The notes under the pieces: model-generated | Seen by the model: only the letters and a program-made list of their open reading frames with translations | The model's database searches: none | What the model was told of the DNA's origin: nothing | Translations under genes and position numbers: made by a program | Shown here: positions 43,365 through 52,583 of the stretch, in pieces | Layout of the letters: each line of letters opens with the position of its first letter | Position numbering within the stretch: position 1 is the stretch's first letter | Assembly (NCBI GenBank): GCA_900542065.1 | Contig: UQLU01000011.1 | Location: forward strand, 1-53,059 | Origin: an uncultured Eggerthella sp. | GTDB taxonomy: Bacteria > Actinomycetota > Coriobacteriia > Coriobacteriales > Eggerthellaceae | Direction of reading: 5' to 3' | DNA: 53,059 nucleotides

Positions 43365-43401
43365 TAAAAACAAAAAAGAGACCACCAGTAAGGTGGTCTC
43401 T
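43365..43401 (-). terminator. terminator of the porCDAB operon
   Basis: AGAGACCACC and GGTGGTCTCT pair around a short loop, followed on the minus strand by TTTTGTTTTT. Confidence 0.85.
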
Positions 43402-43431
43402 ATCTTGTCTGATTAGTTAATGATAATCAGC

Positions 43432-44376
43432 TTACATATCCTTGGTTGCCTCTACGCGACCTTCCAGGTATGCCCAATAAGCATCAACGTCTGCCTGAAT
43501 TTCCTCAAGCAAAGCTTCATTGCCAGGCTTAAACAAGTGCTTAAAACGACCCTGAGGCTTCATGAATTCAGTTACAGGAATAACGTTCTTTTCACGAACT
43601 GGGGTAAGCTTCCACTTGCCATTTTCAACCTCGAACAAAGGCCAGAACTTGGAGTTTACTGCTAAACGGCAAATTTCAGCGGTCATGCTGGAATCTACAC
43701 GCCAACCACGAGGACAAGGAGCCATGATATTCAAGAATGCAGGACCATCAACAGCAATTGCCTTTTCAGCCTTGTTTACCAGGTCGCGCCAATTGCCTAC
43801 GCATGCCTGGGCAACGTAAGGTACACCGTGAGCAGCCATGATAGAAGTAAGATCCTTGCGAGCCTGAGGCTTACCTTGCTGAACCTTACCTACCTCAGAA
43901 GTGGTAGCCCATGCGCCCTTTGGCGTTGCAGAAGAACGCTGAATACCCGTATTCATGTAAGCGCCATTGTCGTAGCAAACATATACGATATCGTGACCAC
44001 GTTCCATAGCACCAGACAGTGACTGAAGACCAATGTCGTAGGTACCACCGTCGCCACCAAATGCTACAAACTTAATCTTCTTGTCTGCAGGAATCTTACC
44101 TGCGCGCTGAAGACCCTTGTATGCTGCCTCAACACCAGAAATGGTTGCACCAGCATTCGCAAATGCATTGTGAATAAAAGGAACTTCCCAAGCGTTATCA
44201 GGATAGATAGACGTGGAAACTTCCAAGCAGCCCGTTGCCGAGCAGCAAACTACATCATAATCGTTGCGGCCCATAAGAACCTGGCGTACCGCCATGGAAG
44301 CGCCGCAGCCGCCACACAGGCGATGGCCTGGAGCCAAGTCGTCGGGGCGGGCAGAAAGTTGCTTAATATTAGCCAT
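43432..44376 (-). CDS. porB: pyruvate/2-oxoacid:ferredoxin oxidoreductase, beta subunit
   Basis: 314 aa thiamine-diphosphate subunit. HRLCGGCGASM (C21, C24) and SATGC (C50), with APCPRGW near 218, hold the proximal 4Fe-4S cluster. The TPP-Mg motif is FGGDGGTYDIGLQSLSGAMERG with DNGAYMNTG. Decarboxylates pyruvate to acetyl-CoA with electrons to ferredoxin, with the alpha, gamma and delta subunits upstream. Alternatively it handles another 2-oxoacid; the TGIQRSSATPKGA word is typical of pyruvate enzymes. Confidence 0.93.
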   Translation of the reverse strand: MANIKQLSARPDDLAPGHRLCGGCGASMAVRQVLMGRNDYDVVCCSATGCLEVSTSIYPDNAWEVPFIHNAFANAGATISGVEAAYKGLQRAGKIPADKKIKFVAFGGDGGTYDIGLQSLSGAMERGHDIVYVCYDNGAYMNTGIQRSSATPKGAWATTSEVGKVQQGKPQARKDLTSIMAAHGVPYVAQACVGNWRDLVNKAEKAIAVDGPAFLNIMAPCPRGWRVDSSMTAEICRLAVNSKFWPLFEVENGKWKLTPVREKNVIPVTEFMKPQGRFKHLFKPGNEALLEEIQADVDAYWAYLEGRVEATKDM

Positions 44377-44388
44377 AATATATGCCCC

Positions 44389-45576
44389 TTACTCTTCGAT
44401 ACCGAGATACTTGATGGAACCGTCGTAAGTGCCTTCAGCACGCTGCTCAAGCTCAGCGAATACCTGACCCATCTGATCAAGCGTGATATCCGCGCCGCCT
44501 AAGCCTGCCAAATAATCACTTACAGGAATCTGAAGACCTGCAGACTGGAATGCTGCACGAACTTCAAGCGCCAAAGGAGCATGAGGAGAACCGAAGGAAT
44601 CAGAACGATCGATTACGGCAACTGCCTTCGCATTCTTGCATGCTTCCACCAACTGCTTTGCAGGGAATGGACGGAAGATGCGAGGACGAACAACACCAAC
44701 CTTCTTGCCTTCAGCACGAAGCAAGCGGGCCTGATGACGGGCATTACCAGCAGAAGAACCCAAAACAACAATCAGGTAATCTGCGTCTTCGGTGCCCCAG
44801 GTATCTACCACATCAAAAGGACGACCCGTAATGTCTGCCCATTCTTTGCCGTGCTTCTCGAAAGCTTCAAGAGCATTGTCCAGGGCATGACGCTCGGTCA
44901 GCTTATATTTCATATAGCCATTACCCAGCGTTGCAAACATACCGTGACCAACAGGGTTTTCGGTGTCGAGCAAAGGATACAGAGGCTGGTAATCGCCAAC
45001 ATAATCCTTAACAACCTGGTCTTCTTCCATTACGCAATTGTCCATTGCGTGCGTGGTAACAAAGCCATCCAAGGTAGTAAGTACAGGAAGTAAAACATTA
45101 GGATCTTCGGCAACCTTAAATGCAACAATTGTGTTGTCGTATGCTTCCTGAGCGGTTTCAGCAAACATCATTGCCCAACCAGTATCGCGAGCACCCATGA
45201 TATCGGAATGATCACCGTGAATGTTAATAGGAGCAGACAAAGCGCGGTTTGCATTTGCCATAACGATAGGGCAACGCATACCAGCAGCAATGTGCAATTC
45301 TTCCCACATGAATGCTAAGCCCTGAGAGCTGGTTGCGGTAGCAACACGAGCGCCTGCAGCAGAAGCACCGATACAAGCAGAAAGTGCAGAGTGCTCAGAT
45401 TCTACAGGAACGTATTCAGTGGTTACCTTGCCGTCAGCTACAAACTTTGCATAGCCTTCAACGATAGTAGTCTGTGGAGTAATAGGATATGCCGCCATAA
45501 CATCAGGATTTACCTGACGGAATGCGTCAGCAACCATTTGGTTGCCAGTAGCGGAAAACATTTTCTTTTCTGCCAT
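44389..45576 (-). CDS. porA: pyruvate/2-oxoacid:ferredoxin oxidoreductase, alpha subunit
   Basis: 395 aa. The N-terminal pyrimidine-binding domain has AYPITPQTTIVE and VESEHSALSACIGASAAGAR, with TSSQGLAFMWEELHIAAG; the C-terminal transketolase-like domain has VGVVRPRIFRPFPAKQL and VIDRSDSFGS. Binds TPP with PorB. It starts 3 nt after porD, which has GGGGAG upstream of the porA ATG. Confidence 0.95.
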   Translation of the reverse strand: MAEKKMFSATGNQMVADAFRQVNPDVMAAYPITPQTTIVEGYAKFVADGKVTTEYVPVESEHSALSACIGASAAGARVATATSSQGLAFMWEELHIAAGMRCPIVMANANRALSAPINIHGDHSDIMGARDTGWAMMFAETAQEAYDNTIVAFKVAEDPNVLLPVLTTLDGFVTTHAMDNCVMEEDQVVKDYVGDYQPLYPLLDTENPVGHGMFATLGNGYMKYKLTERHALDNALEAFEKHGKEWADITGRPFDVVDTWGTEDADYLIVVLGSSAGNARHQARLLRAEGKKVGVVRPRIFRPFPAKQLVEACKNAKAVAVIDRSDSFGSPHAPLALEVRAAFQSAGLQIPVSDYLAGLGGADITLDQMGQVFAELEQRAEGTYDGSIKYLGIEE

Positions 45577-45579
45577 GGT

Positions 45580-45918
45580 TTACTCCCCTTCCTGTTCCTG
45601 AGCCTGAGCTTCAGCTTCGGGGATAAGTTCCAAAGCGCCAAACTTACATTCATGGACGCATACGCCGCAGCCCTTGCAGTGATACAAATCAATGCCAGTC
45701 ATTTCGCCATCTTTGATTTCAATAGAAGAATCGGGGCAATACATCCAGCACAACATGCAATTGGTGCACTTTTCAGAATCCCAAACAGGACGATTTGAAC
45801 GCCAACCACCGGTATAGCAATTCTTAGACGTACCGCCTTCAGGGCAAACATAGCCTACAGGGAAATCAGAAGGCTTCCAGTTCTCGTAATCCGAACCGTC
45901 GAATTCGTACTTGGACAT
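45580..45918 (-). CDS. porD: pyruvate:ferredoxin oxidoreductase, delta (ferredoxin-like) subunit
   Basis: 112 aa with two 4Fe-4S motifs: CTNCMLCWMYCP and CKGCGVCVHECK. Passes electrons from the TPP centre to soluble ferredoxin. Its ATG overlaps the porC stop by one base (TAATG). The C-terminus is Glu/Gln-rich. Confidence 0.95.
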   Translation of the reverse strand: MSKYEFDGSDYENWKPSDFPVGYVCPEGGTSKNCYTGGWRSNRPVWDSEKCTNCMLCWMYCPDSSIEIKDGEMTGIDLYHCKGCGVCVHECKFGALELIPEAEAQAQEQEGE

Positions 45919-46490
45919 TACTCTTGCACCTCCTGATATGCACGCTCCACAGAAGCAAGATTTGCATCAATCATTTCCTGAGAGAACTTCTTACCAAAGG
46001 TAATTACTAAGCGCTCCTTAACAAGGTCAAGCGGGAACAGACCCGTTACCTTAGCCAGAGCACCTACAATTGGGGTGTTAGGCATGTCCTTTTTAATGGT
46101 TGCCATCGCAATGCCAGAAGCATCAACTACAGCAACACGCATAGAAGCAGGAGCATTTACTGCTGCACGTGCTTCTTCAGCGGTCATAGTGGTGTTAAAA
46201 ATCAAAACACCATCTTCGTGAATGCCTTCCATAACATCAGTAGAAGCTAACAGCGTGTCATCCATGATGATAACGATGTCAGGATTTTGAATATTGTTGT
46301 GAACTTCAATTGGTTCGCTAGATACACGTGTATACGCCTTCAGGGGCGCGCCAGTGCGCTCCGGACCATATTCGGGCATGGCCTGAATGTAGTTTCCCTG
46401 CAGCAGCGCCGTGTCCGCCACGAGCTTTGCCGCCGTAACCGCACCTTGTCCGGCACGGGCATGCCAGCGGATTTCGGTCAACTGTGACAT
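45918..46490 (-). CDS. porC: pyruvate/2-oxoacid:ferredoxin oxidoreductase, gamma subunit
   Basis: 190 aa. The gamma family signature EIRWHARAGQGAVTAAKLV opens the protein, followed by MPEYGPERTGAPLKAYTRVS and NPDIVIIMDDTLL. It is the first gene of the porCDAB operon. AGGAGAGG precedes the ATG. The upstream 150 nt hold direct repeats and a palindrome that could be operator sites. Confidence 0.95.
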   Translation of the reverse strand: MSQLTEIRWHARAGQGAVTAAKLVADTALLQGNYIQAMPEYGPERTGAPLKAYTRVSSEPIEVHNNIQNPDIVIIMDDTLLASTDVMEGIHEDGVLIFNTTMTAEEARAAVNAPASMRVAVVDASGIAMATIKKDMPNTPIVGALAKVTGLFPLDLVKERLVITFGKKFSQEMIDANLASVERAYQEVQE

Positions 46491-46588
46491 ACCTCTCCTC
46501 TCGCTAAAAATCTGCTTTAAACAAGCTCCTTCATTCTATCGAGCAGCAGATTTTAACCCGCATGGGTTTCCAGCAAGTTCTTTATAGG

Positions 46589-46625
46589 TCGGTAGACGGA
46601 GAGGGCCCTCGCCTCATCGGTAGAC
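46589..46625. promoter_or_regulatory. paired direct repeats around a palindrome upstream of porC
   Basis: TCGGTAGAC occurs twice (46589-46597 and 46617-46625), 28 bp apart, flanking the palindrome GAGGGCCCTC (46601-46610). It lies about 100-135 bp before porC, where a regulator could bind. Confidence 0.4.
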
Positions 46626-46641
46626 ATCGCAAGGTGAACGG

Positions 46642-48885
46642 TTACGTCCAGAATTGCGCCATTTCGATAATGTCTTGATATGCCCAACTATAGATATCGG
46701 AATACCATCCCGTTTCAGGGACAAAGCAAACAAGCGTTATATACATAATACTGAGCGCTACGGCAACCTGAATTCCTCGTAAATAGAGAGAGTGCGATTT
46801 CAAGAAGAACAGTTTTCCTTCATCGGTTTTCGCATTGGCCGAAAGTGCGTCATTAGCAATAAACGCCAAAAGTACTGCAGGGATAAGGAATAAGGTACTG
46901 AAGTCTGCAGTATAGCGTTGCAAGATACCTGCCATTTGCGCATCCAAGCACGCTACCACAACACCAGAAATCAGCATGACAATTACCACGCCAGCAATAG
47001 TATTGGTCGAGCGAACTTTGAATCGATATTTCAAAATAGGTTTCGCAAATGCCAAAATCCACAGGATTGGAAGGCATACCAAAATGCCACCAAACGTTAC
47101 TTCTTTAATTGTCTGCCCTAAGTAGGTCGTATCAAACGTTGTAGGCTGAATCCAGGGGAATACTCCTGTTGTAGTTGGTGTTTGTAAGAAATAGGCAAAA
47201 AGTGCAGGCAAGAAACGACCAGGATTTGTACCGCGCTGTGTCATGTCGTTTACGGTCAGGTTGTAATTGGCGCCAAAATCGAAAAACGATCCGAAACGAG
47301 CGCGGTTATACATCATGATGCCCGCAGCAACAAGCGCATACGGTGCCAGCAAACAAATAAATTCACGCGCCCCTTTTGGGGTAAACAAATGTTTTTCGGT
47401 AATGAACTTTCGCCAGAACAACGGAAATGCCAAAAACGAAAAGACCACAAATTGTGGACGACAAGCCACTACCAACGCCATACAAAGCGAACCCGCCAAA
47501 TACCATCCCCAAGCATTTTTCGACGCTCTTCCGTGAAGCCAGAAATATAGACCCCACACGGTAAACGCCAATGCCATAGCAATGGGAAGTGAATAGAACG
47601 TAGGGAATTTTGCCAAATACAACATTCCCGAACATCCCACCAAAGGTATTTGCAGCAGTAGGAATAGACCTAAACTCACCCGTTTAAAGTGATAGCGGGC
47701 AAATCTATCCATCAGTGCCGTAATTCCTAAAATAAAGGCAATACAGGCAAGCAGAACCCCTATTGCGGTTGGGAAGCTTGTACCAGTTAACAGATAGAAT
47801 GGTAGATAGAACAGCAATACTGGCAAAACACCAAAGTAGACATAGTAATGACCCTCGTAATATGCCACATCAAACAGATATGCCTGACCTGTTTGTTTCT
47901 GAAGCTCATCACGAGCACCCTTATCGTAAGGGTTTTCCATATCTTGTAACCACTGTGGAGGTTCTTCTTCCAAATACAGCTGACCATGCGCCATGGCTTT
48001 TGCTAGCTCCGCATACTGCTGAGCGTTATCGCCACCCACTTCGTAGGTATTTACAATGCTGTGACCATCCCACGATCCCGAATTGTAATTCGCGGTCGCT
48101 ATACCTACCTGGTTTGAGCCAAACAAGAGATAGGCCGTTAAGATAAACACCTCAAATGCAGTAGCAGCAACAATACAAACCCTGCTAAAGCGAGGGTGTT
48201 CTTTAATTCTGCAGCGATAAATGCTCGACTTAGGACGAAATACGTAAATAAAGAGCAACACCATAAAGGCAATAAAGAAGCGTAAACCATTAAAAGCAAA
48301 AGGCTGCGGATCGTTAACGGTAATTGCGCTTAACACGAGAGGATACGTCGCATCTTCATTGATTATCTCTATACGCAAATCCTGGATTAATCCCGAGCTT
48401 TGCAAGTAAAGATACTGACTATCCTCACTAAAAGTGGAAATATCTACTTCAGGAACCCCAAAGGTGTATTCGGTGGTATTGAAATAGGTTTCATGTGCCG
48501 AATCGGTAAAACTTATTTGCACCGTAAGCGTTTGAGCCGCCTGGGTATTGTCGAAATCCAAGTGAATGTTGTGAATTTCTTTATTGAGATCATGAAATTC
48601 CAGCACGTGCGACGATTCTGTTAGTCTTACCGCTTCGTTTTGCGTAAAGGAATCCGTTGATGATTTATCGGGATCAGCTAGATCAAGGCCAGCTTTGCTC
48701 GTTAAATTAACAGGCTCATAGCTTGAAGAAATGAAGAAATTCATATTGAAAAGAAAAACTTCAAGCAACAAAGCAATCACAAAAATAAGACCCACGCGAA
48801 TAGCCGCATGTTTAATGTCTGCGGCATGCGTCTGGGCAAGCTCAATACCTTCGTCTGCTATATCTTCAATCGGTCTCATAGGCAT
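46642..48885 (-). CDS. large polytopic membrane protein, GT-C glycosyltransferase-like
   Basis: 747 aa. One N-terminal membrane helix (31-52) precedes an extracytoplasmic beta-rich domain (60-195), then about twelve further helices. GDNAQQYAELAKAMAHGQLYL near 290 resembles the first-loop acidic site of GT-C lipid-linked-sugar transferases, and ACRPQFVVF near 470 fits a later helix. It probably moves a sugar from a polyprenyl carrier to the envelope; the substrate is unknown. The ribosome binding site is weak and ATG 48879 is an alternative. No terminator is seen before porC. Confidence 0.65.
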   Translation of the reverse strand: MPMRPIEDIADEGIELAQTHAADIKHAAIRVGLIFVIALLLEVFLFNMNFFISSSYEPVNLTSKAGLDLADPDKSSTDSFTQNEAVRLTESSHVLEFHDLNKEIHNIHLDFDNTQAAQTLTVQISFTDSAHETYFNTTEYTFGVPEVDISTFSEDSQYLYLQSSGLIQDLRIEIINEDATYPLVLSAITVNDPQPFAFNGLRFFIAFMVLLFIYVFRPKSSIYRCRIKEHPRFSRVCIVAATAFEVFILTAYLLFGSNQVGIATANYNSGSWDGHSIVNTYEVGGDNAQQYAELAKAMAHGQLYLEEEPPQWLQDMENPYDKGARDELQKQTGQAYLFDVAYYEGHYYVYFGVLPVLLFYLPFYLLTGTSFPTAIGVLLACIAFILGITALMDRFARYHFKRVSLGLFLLLQIPLVGCSGMLYLAKFPTFYSLPIAMALAFTVWGLYFWLHGRASKNAWGWYLAGSLCMALVVACRPQFVVFSFLAFPLFWRKFITEKHLFTPKGAREFICLLAPYALVAAGIMMYNRARFGSFFDFGANYNLTVNDMTQRGTNPGRFLPALFAYFLQTPTTTGVFPWIQPTTFDTTYLGQTIKEVTFGGILVCLPILWILAFAKPILKYRFKVRSTNTIAGVVIVMLISGVVVACLDAQMAGILQRYTADFSTLFLIPAVLLAFIANDALSANAKTDEGKLFFLKSHSLYLRGIQVAVALSIMYITLVCFVPETGWYSDIYSWAYQDIIEMAQFWT

Positions 48886-48963
48886 TTATTTTATCAATTT
48901 GTTTTCAGATACCCTATGAGTTCATTTGTTTTATTTAAACTCCGCAAGAATGCTAAACCACGC

Positions 48964-49002
48964 AAAAAGATAAGCTCCTGAATCTTTTGATTCAGGAGCT
49001 TA
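48964..49002 (-). terminator. terminator of adk
   Basis: Perfect 14-bp stem TAAGCTCCTGAATC/GATTCAGGAGCTTA with loop TTTT, followed on the minus strand by TCTTTTTG. Confidence 0.9.
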
Positions 49003-49066
49003 TTATGCAAGACAATCTTTACGTAGATATGGATAGCTATCTAAAGCATGCCTTAGCTTTAAGAAT

Positions 49067-49693
49067 TTAGATATCCAAAGCCTCAACGATAGATGCAAGA
49101 ACTACTTCAGGATCACGATCGCCATCAATTTCAATAAGCAAATCGCAACCACGATAGTAGTCGATCAGAGGAGCCGTGGAATTTTCGTATACATCAAGAC
49201 GATTGCGAACCGTAGCTTCATTGTCGTCATCGCGCTGATACATTTCGCCACCGCACTTAGGGCACTGTGCATCTTTATCAGAGCCGATGTAGCCACAATC
49301 ACGGCACATACGACGAGAGGTCAAACGCTTGATAATAACTTCCTTGTCTACATCGACCAACAGTGCAGCGTCCAGAGGGCGATCCAAAGAAGCGAGCTCG
49401 GAGTCGAGTGCTACTGCCTGAGTAGAGGTGCGAGGGAAGCCGTCCAAAATAAAGCCAGCCTTGGTATCTTCATCTTGAAGGCGTTCTTTAACCAAGCCAA
49501 TTACGACTTCATCAGGAACCAAATCGCCTGCATCCATATACTTCTTTGCTTCAAGTCCCAAAGGAGTTTGATTCTTTACTGCCGCACGAAGCATGTCACC
49601 CGTAGAAATGTGAGCATAGCCATACTTTTCAACGAGCTTTGCAGCCTGGGTTCCTTTACCAGCGCCAGGAGCGCCCAGCAAAACGATATTCAT
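49067..49693 (-). CDS. adk: adenylate kinase
   Basis: 208 aa from the ATG at 49693 (AAGGATC upstream). P-loop GAPGAGKGT at 8-16, STGDMLRAAV, and DGFPRTSTQA. The lid has a zinc-type CRDC..CPKC cluster. Interconverts ATP + AMP and 2 ADP. It follows a GNAT gene rather than secY directly, and ends at a strong terminator, so map and infA are not next to it. Confidence 0.96.
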   Translation of the reverse strand: MNIVLLGAPGAGKGTQAAKLVEKYGYAHISTGDMLRAAVKNQTPLGLEAKKYMDAGDLVPDEVVIGLVKERLQDEDTKAGFILDGFPRTSTQAVALDSELASLDRPLDAALLVDVDKEVIIKRLTSRRMCRDCGYIGSDKDAQCPKCGGEMYQRDDDNEATVRNRLDVYENSTAPLIDYYRGCDLLIEIDGDRDPEVVLASIVEALDI

Positions 49694-49776
49694 AAATGAT
49701 CCTTTCTTGCGGATTCGATAAAATCGCTTCATACATTGTAGCAAAGCGAATAATTAAAGCGAAAATTACATCTTTT

Positions 49777-50274
49777 TTATGCTTGAGAAAGTTGATTGAG
49801 TGACTCCCCTGTCAATCGATAGGTATGCCAGTCATCCATGCATACCGCTCCCAACGAGGTGTAAAAGCCAATACTTGGCGTATTCCAATCAAGACAAGAC
49901 CATTCCAATCTACCGCAACCTCGCTCTACGGTAATTTGAGAGAGCTTTACTAAAAGCGCCTTTCCGTAACCACAGCCACGGAATTCTGGCTTTACAAATA
50001 AATCTTCAAGGTAGATTCCCGCTCGTCCTAAAAACGTTGAAAAGTTGTGAAAGAACAGCGCAAAGCCAACTTCTTTTCCCTCAACAACTGCAAAGATAAC
50101 TTCGGCTTTTTCTTTTTCGAAGATCCATTCGTTAAGCAATTCAGGAGTTGCAACCACTTCGTGTTCTAATTTTTCGTACTGCGCAAGCGCCTTAATGAAT
50201 TCAAGAATTGTTTCAGTATCATCAGGCGTTGCAAATCGAAATGAAACTTGAGTATTCAAATCTTCAGTATCCAC
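49777..50274 (-). CDS. GNAT-family N-acetyltransferase
   Basis: 165 aa. The acetyl-CoA loop is FRGCGYGKALLVKL near 97-110, and LYLEDLFV and CLDWNTPSIGFYTSLGA are typical of the diamine (SSAT-like) acetyltransferases. It may acetylate a small amine; the substrate is not proven. It lies between secY and adk, on the same strand, which breaks the usual secY-adk adjacency. Confidence 0.85.
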   Translation of the reverse strand: MDTEDLNTQVSFRFATPDDTETILEFIKALAQYEKLEHEVVATPELLNEWIFEKEKAEVIFAVVEGKEVGFALFFHNFSTFLGRAGIYLEDLFVKPEFRGCGYGKALLVKLSQITVERGCGRLEWSCLDWNTPSIGFYTSLGAVCMDDWHTYRLTGESLNQLSQA

Positions 50275-50359
50275 TTCTAAACTACCTCCCTACTACAGCA
50301 TCTAATCTTTATCATGACAGAACATGCTCCGTTTTGAACATTTCAGTAAGTCTACATAC

Positions 50360-50392
50360 AAAAAGAGCGACTCACTTGAGCCGCTCTTTCAA
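50360..50392 (-). terminator. terminator of secY
   Basis: AAAGAGCG/CGCTCTTT with an inner CTCA/TGAG stem, followed on the minus strand by TTGTATG. It separates rplO-secY from GNAT-adk. Confidence 0.75.
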
Positions 50393-50410
50393 AACGTAGT
50401 GTTTACGGTT

Positions 50411-51691
50411 TTACTTAAAGAAACCGTCGTAGTTGTACATCTTCAACTGAGATTCAATCTTATTCATGGTATCAAGCGCTACACCAATCATGATGAGGAT
50501 AGAAGTACCACCGAATGCCTGAATCAAAGCGTTGTTCGTAAAGTAGAACAAAATAGAAGGCACAACAGCGATCAATGCAATAAATACCGCGCCTGGCAAA
50601 ATTACATGACGCATAACATTCTTAAGATAAGCAACCGTATTTGCTCCTGGACGAATACCAGGAATGAAGCCACCCTGACGCTGGAGGTTTTCAGCAGTCT
50701 CCGTCGGATTGAACACAATTGAAGTGTAGAAATAAGCGAAGAAGATAATAAATACTGCTGTCAAAATCCAGTTTACCCAACCAGCTGACATAGCATTGGA
50801 TACCATCGTCAACCAATCAACATTAAACAATGCCGCAAGCTGTGCTGGGAAGTAAATCAAGCAGCTCGCAAAGATGATAGGAATAACACCTGCAGCGTTA
50901 ATCTTAATAGGCAGATAAGAATTCTGACCACCCATCATCCTACGACCCTGAATGCGCTTTGCGTAGCTTACAGGAATACGGCGCTGCGCACGTTCAATGA
51001 AGATAATTGCAGGGATGCAGAGTACTACGATTACCAAAATAAGAATGGTAATAGCAAGACCCATACCAAAGTCAGCATTCAAGTTAATCGACGAGAAAAT
51101 AGCCGAAGGAACTGATGCAACAATGGATACGAAAATGATGAGAGACATACCGTTGCCTACACCACGCTGGGTAATAAGTTCGCCCATCCACATGATAAGA
51201 GCAGTACCTACTACCAAAGTGAAGACAACTAAAATGTCAGTCACGATTTCAGGAATTGCTGTACTGAATACTACGCCATAAGCCTGTGACTTAAAGAGGA
51301 ACAGATAACCAATAGCGTTGATCAGAGCAAGACCCAAAGTCAGGTAACGAGTTACCTGAGTAACACGACGCCTACCAGCTTCGCCTTCTCTATTCCAACG
51401 ACCTACCGCAGGAATTACACCTTGCATCAGCTGCATAATAATCGATGCCGTGATGTAGGGCATAATACCAAGAGCAAATACCGAGAAGTTGGAAAGAGCT
51501 CCACCAGTAAAGAGGTCGAGCATAACCATTCCAACACCCTGTTCCGTAAAGGAATCAGCAAAAGCTCTGAATGGTATGCCTGGCACTGGAATATATGCGC
51601 CAAGACGGTAGAGCGCCAAGATGCCCAGAGTGAACAGGATTTTATTCCTGAGCTCTGGAACCTTAAACGCTTGTACAAGAGAACTTAGCAA
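50411..51691 (-). CDS. secY: preprotein translocase subunit SecY
   Basis: 426 aa, ten membrane helices, the usual length. Signature words include LYRLGAYIPVPGI, GIMPYITASIIMQLM in helix 2, QRGVGNGMSLIIF, and PTETAENLQRQGGFIPGIRPG near 330. It forms the protein-conducting channel with SecE (22639-23034). Its start overlaps the rplO stop by 7 nt, which suggests translational coupling. Confidence 0.97.
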   Translation of the reverse strand: MLSSLVQAFKVPELRNKILFTLGILALYRLGAYIPVPGIPFRAFADSFTEQGVGMVMLDLFTGGALSNFSVFALGIMPYITASIIMQLMQGVIPAVGRWNREGEAGRRRVTQVTRYLTLGLALINAIGYLFLFKSQAYGVVFSTAIPEIVTDILVVFTLVVGTALIMWMGELITQRGVGNGMSLIIFVSIVASVPSAIFSSINLNADFGMGLAITILILVIVVLCIPAIIFIERAQRRIPVSYAKRIQGRRMMGGQNSYLPIKINAAGVIPIIFASCLIYFPAQLAALFNVDWLTMVSNAMSAGWVNWILTAVFIIFFAYFYTSIVFNPTETAENLQRQGGFIPGIRPGANTVAYLKNVMRHVILPGAVFIALIAVVPSILFYFTNNALIQAFGGTSILIMIGVALDTMNKIESQLKMYNYDGFFK

Positions 51692-52134
51692 GGCTCTTCG
51701 ACCTTTCCTCCAGCAGCCTCAATCTTTGCTTTAGCAGAAGCAGAAACCTTATCTACCTTTACTGTTACAGCCTTAGTAATTTCACCGTCGCCCAAAACCT
51801 TTACCAAAGAGTTAGGGTTCTTGATGATGCCCTTAGCTGCCAAAGAATCGCCATCAACTACGTCGCCTGCTTCAAAGTACTTTTCGATGCGGCTAACGTT
51901 TACAGGCAAATATTCAACACGGTTGATGTTGCGGAAGCCAGGAAGCTTTGGCAAACGACGAGCAAGTGGAGTCTGACCACCCTCGAAACCAGTGCCCTTA
52001 CCGCCGCCAGAACGAGACTTCTGACCATTCAAACCGCGACCAGCAGTCTTGCCAGTACCAGATGCGGGGCCACGACCAACACGCTTACGAGCCTTGGTTG
52101 CGCCTTCTGCAGGACGTAAATCCTTAAGTTCCAT
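51685..52134 (-). CDS. rplO: 50S ribosomal protein L15
   Basis: 149 aa. The basic Gly-rich N-terminus KRVGRGPASGTGKTAGRG is typical, as are FEGGQTPLARRLPK and the C-terminal VKVDKVSASAKAKIEAAGG. Binds 23S rRNA at a late assembly step. It does not follow rpmD closely: 258 nt with a terminator and hairpins lie between. Confidence 0.96.
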   Translation of the reverse strand: MELKDLRPAEGATKARKRVGRGPASGTGKTAGRGLNGQKSRSGGGKGTGFEGGQTPLARRLPKLPGFRNINRVEYLPVNVSRIEKYFEAGDVVDGDSLAAKGIIKNPNSLVKVLGDGEITKAVTVKVDKVSASAKAKIEAAGGKVEEPC

Positions 52135-52392
52135 GTTTTGTTTCTCCTTTTACGCTATCCCTTCACATCAGAAGGGGTCGGCAGCTCGCCGCCGACAAAC
52201 TTACTTTAGACAAAAACTTTTGCCATTATCGCACAAAACGCACCAAAGTGCGCCAGTAACTTTTCTCTTCACAGAGTGAATGTATTTTTTATTCAGGCCG
52301 TTCCGAATTTAACGGAACTTAATTGTTGTTGGTCTTACGCAAGGTAAGACCAGAAGAAAAATGCGCCGCTCAAATGAGCGGCGCATGAAGAT
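52135..52392 (-). promoter_or_regulatory. structured leader of rplO-secY
   Basis: 258 nt without a gene. After the rpmD terminator it has hairpins GGTCTTAC/GTAAGACC (52331-52351), GTTCCG/CGGAAC (52300-52318) and GTCGGC/GCCGAC (52177-52196), the last close to the rplO ribosome binding site. It looks like a ribosomal-protein autoregulatory leader, but no known class is recognised. Confidence 0.5.
52354..52386 (-). terminator. terminator directly after rpmD
   Basis: ATGCGCCGCTCA/TGAGCGGCGCAT (up to 12 bp) followed on the minus strand by TTTTCTTC. It is the strongest hairpin in the ribosomal block and splits rpsE-rpmD from rplO-secY. Confidence 0.9.
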
Positions 52393-52581
52393 TTACAGCT
52401 CTTCAACCTCTACGAGGTGCTTTACCTTGAAGATCATGCCACGAACTGCAGGATTGTCTACCTGATCAACCGTACGACCAATCTTACCAAGACCAAGAGC
52501 CTTCAGGGTGCGGCCCTGATCATACTTATAACCAATAGGGCTCTTTACCTGAGTGATGCGCAGAGTTTTTGCGTCAGCCAT
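52393..52581 (-). CDS. rpmD: 50S ribosomal protein L30
   Basis: 62 aa. LRITQVKSPIGYKYDQGRTL, LGLGKIGRTVDQVDNPAVRG and KVKHLVEVEEL are standard. It begins 2 nt after the rpsE stop, as expected in the spc operon. Confidence 0.97.
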   Translation of the reverse strand: MADAKTLRITQVKSPIGYKYDQGRTLKALGLGKIGRTVDQVDNPAVRGMIFKVKHLVEVEEL

Positions 52582-52583
52582 TA

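Noticed and set aside
46553..46627. 24-codon reading frame between the GT-C-like gene and porC (minus strand)
   Set aside because: No ribosome binding site, too short, and it covers the repeat and palindrome region; left as a possible upstream peptide only.
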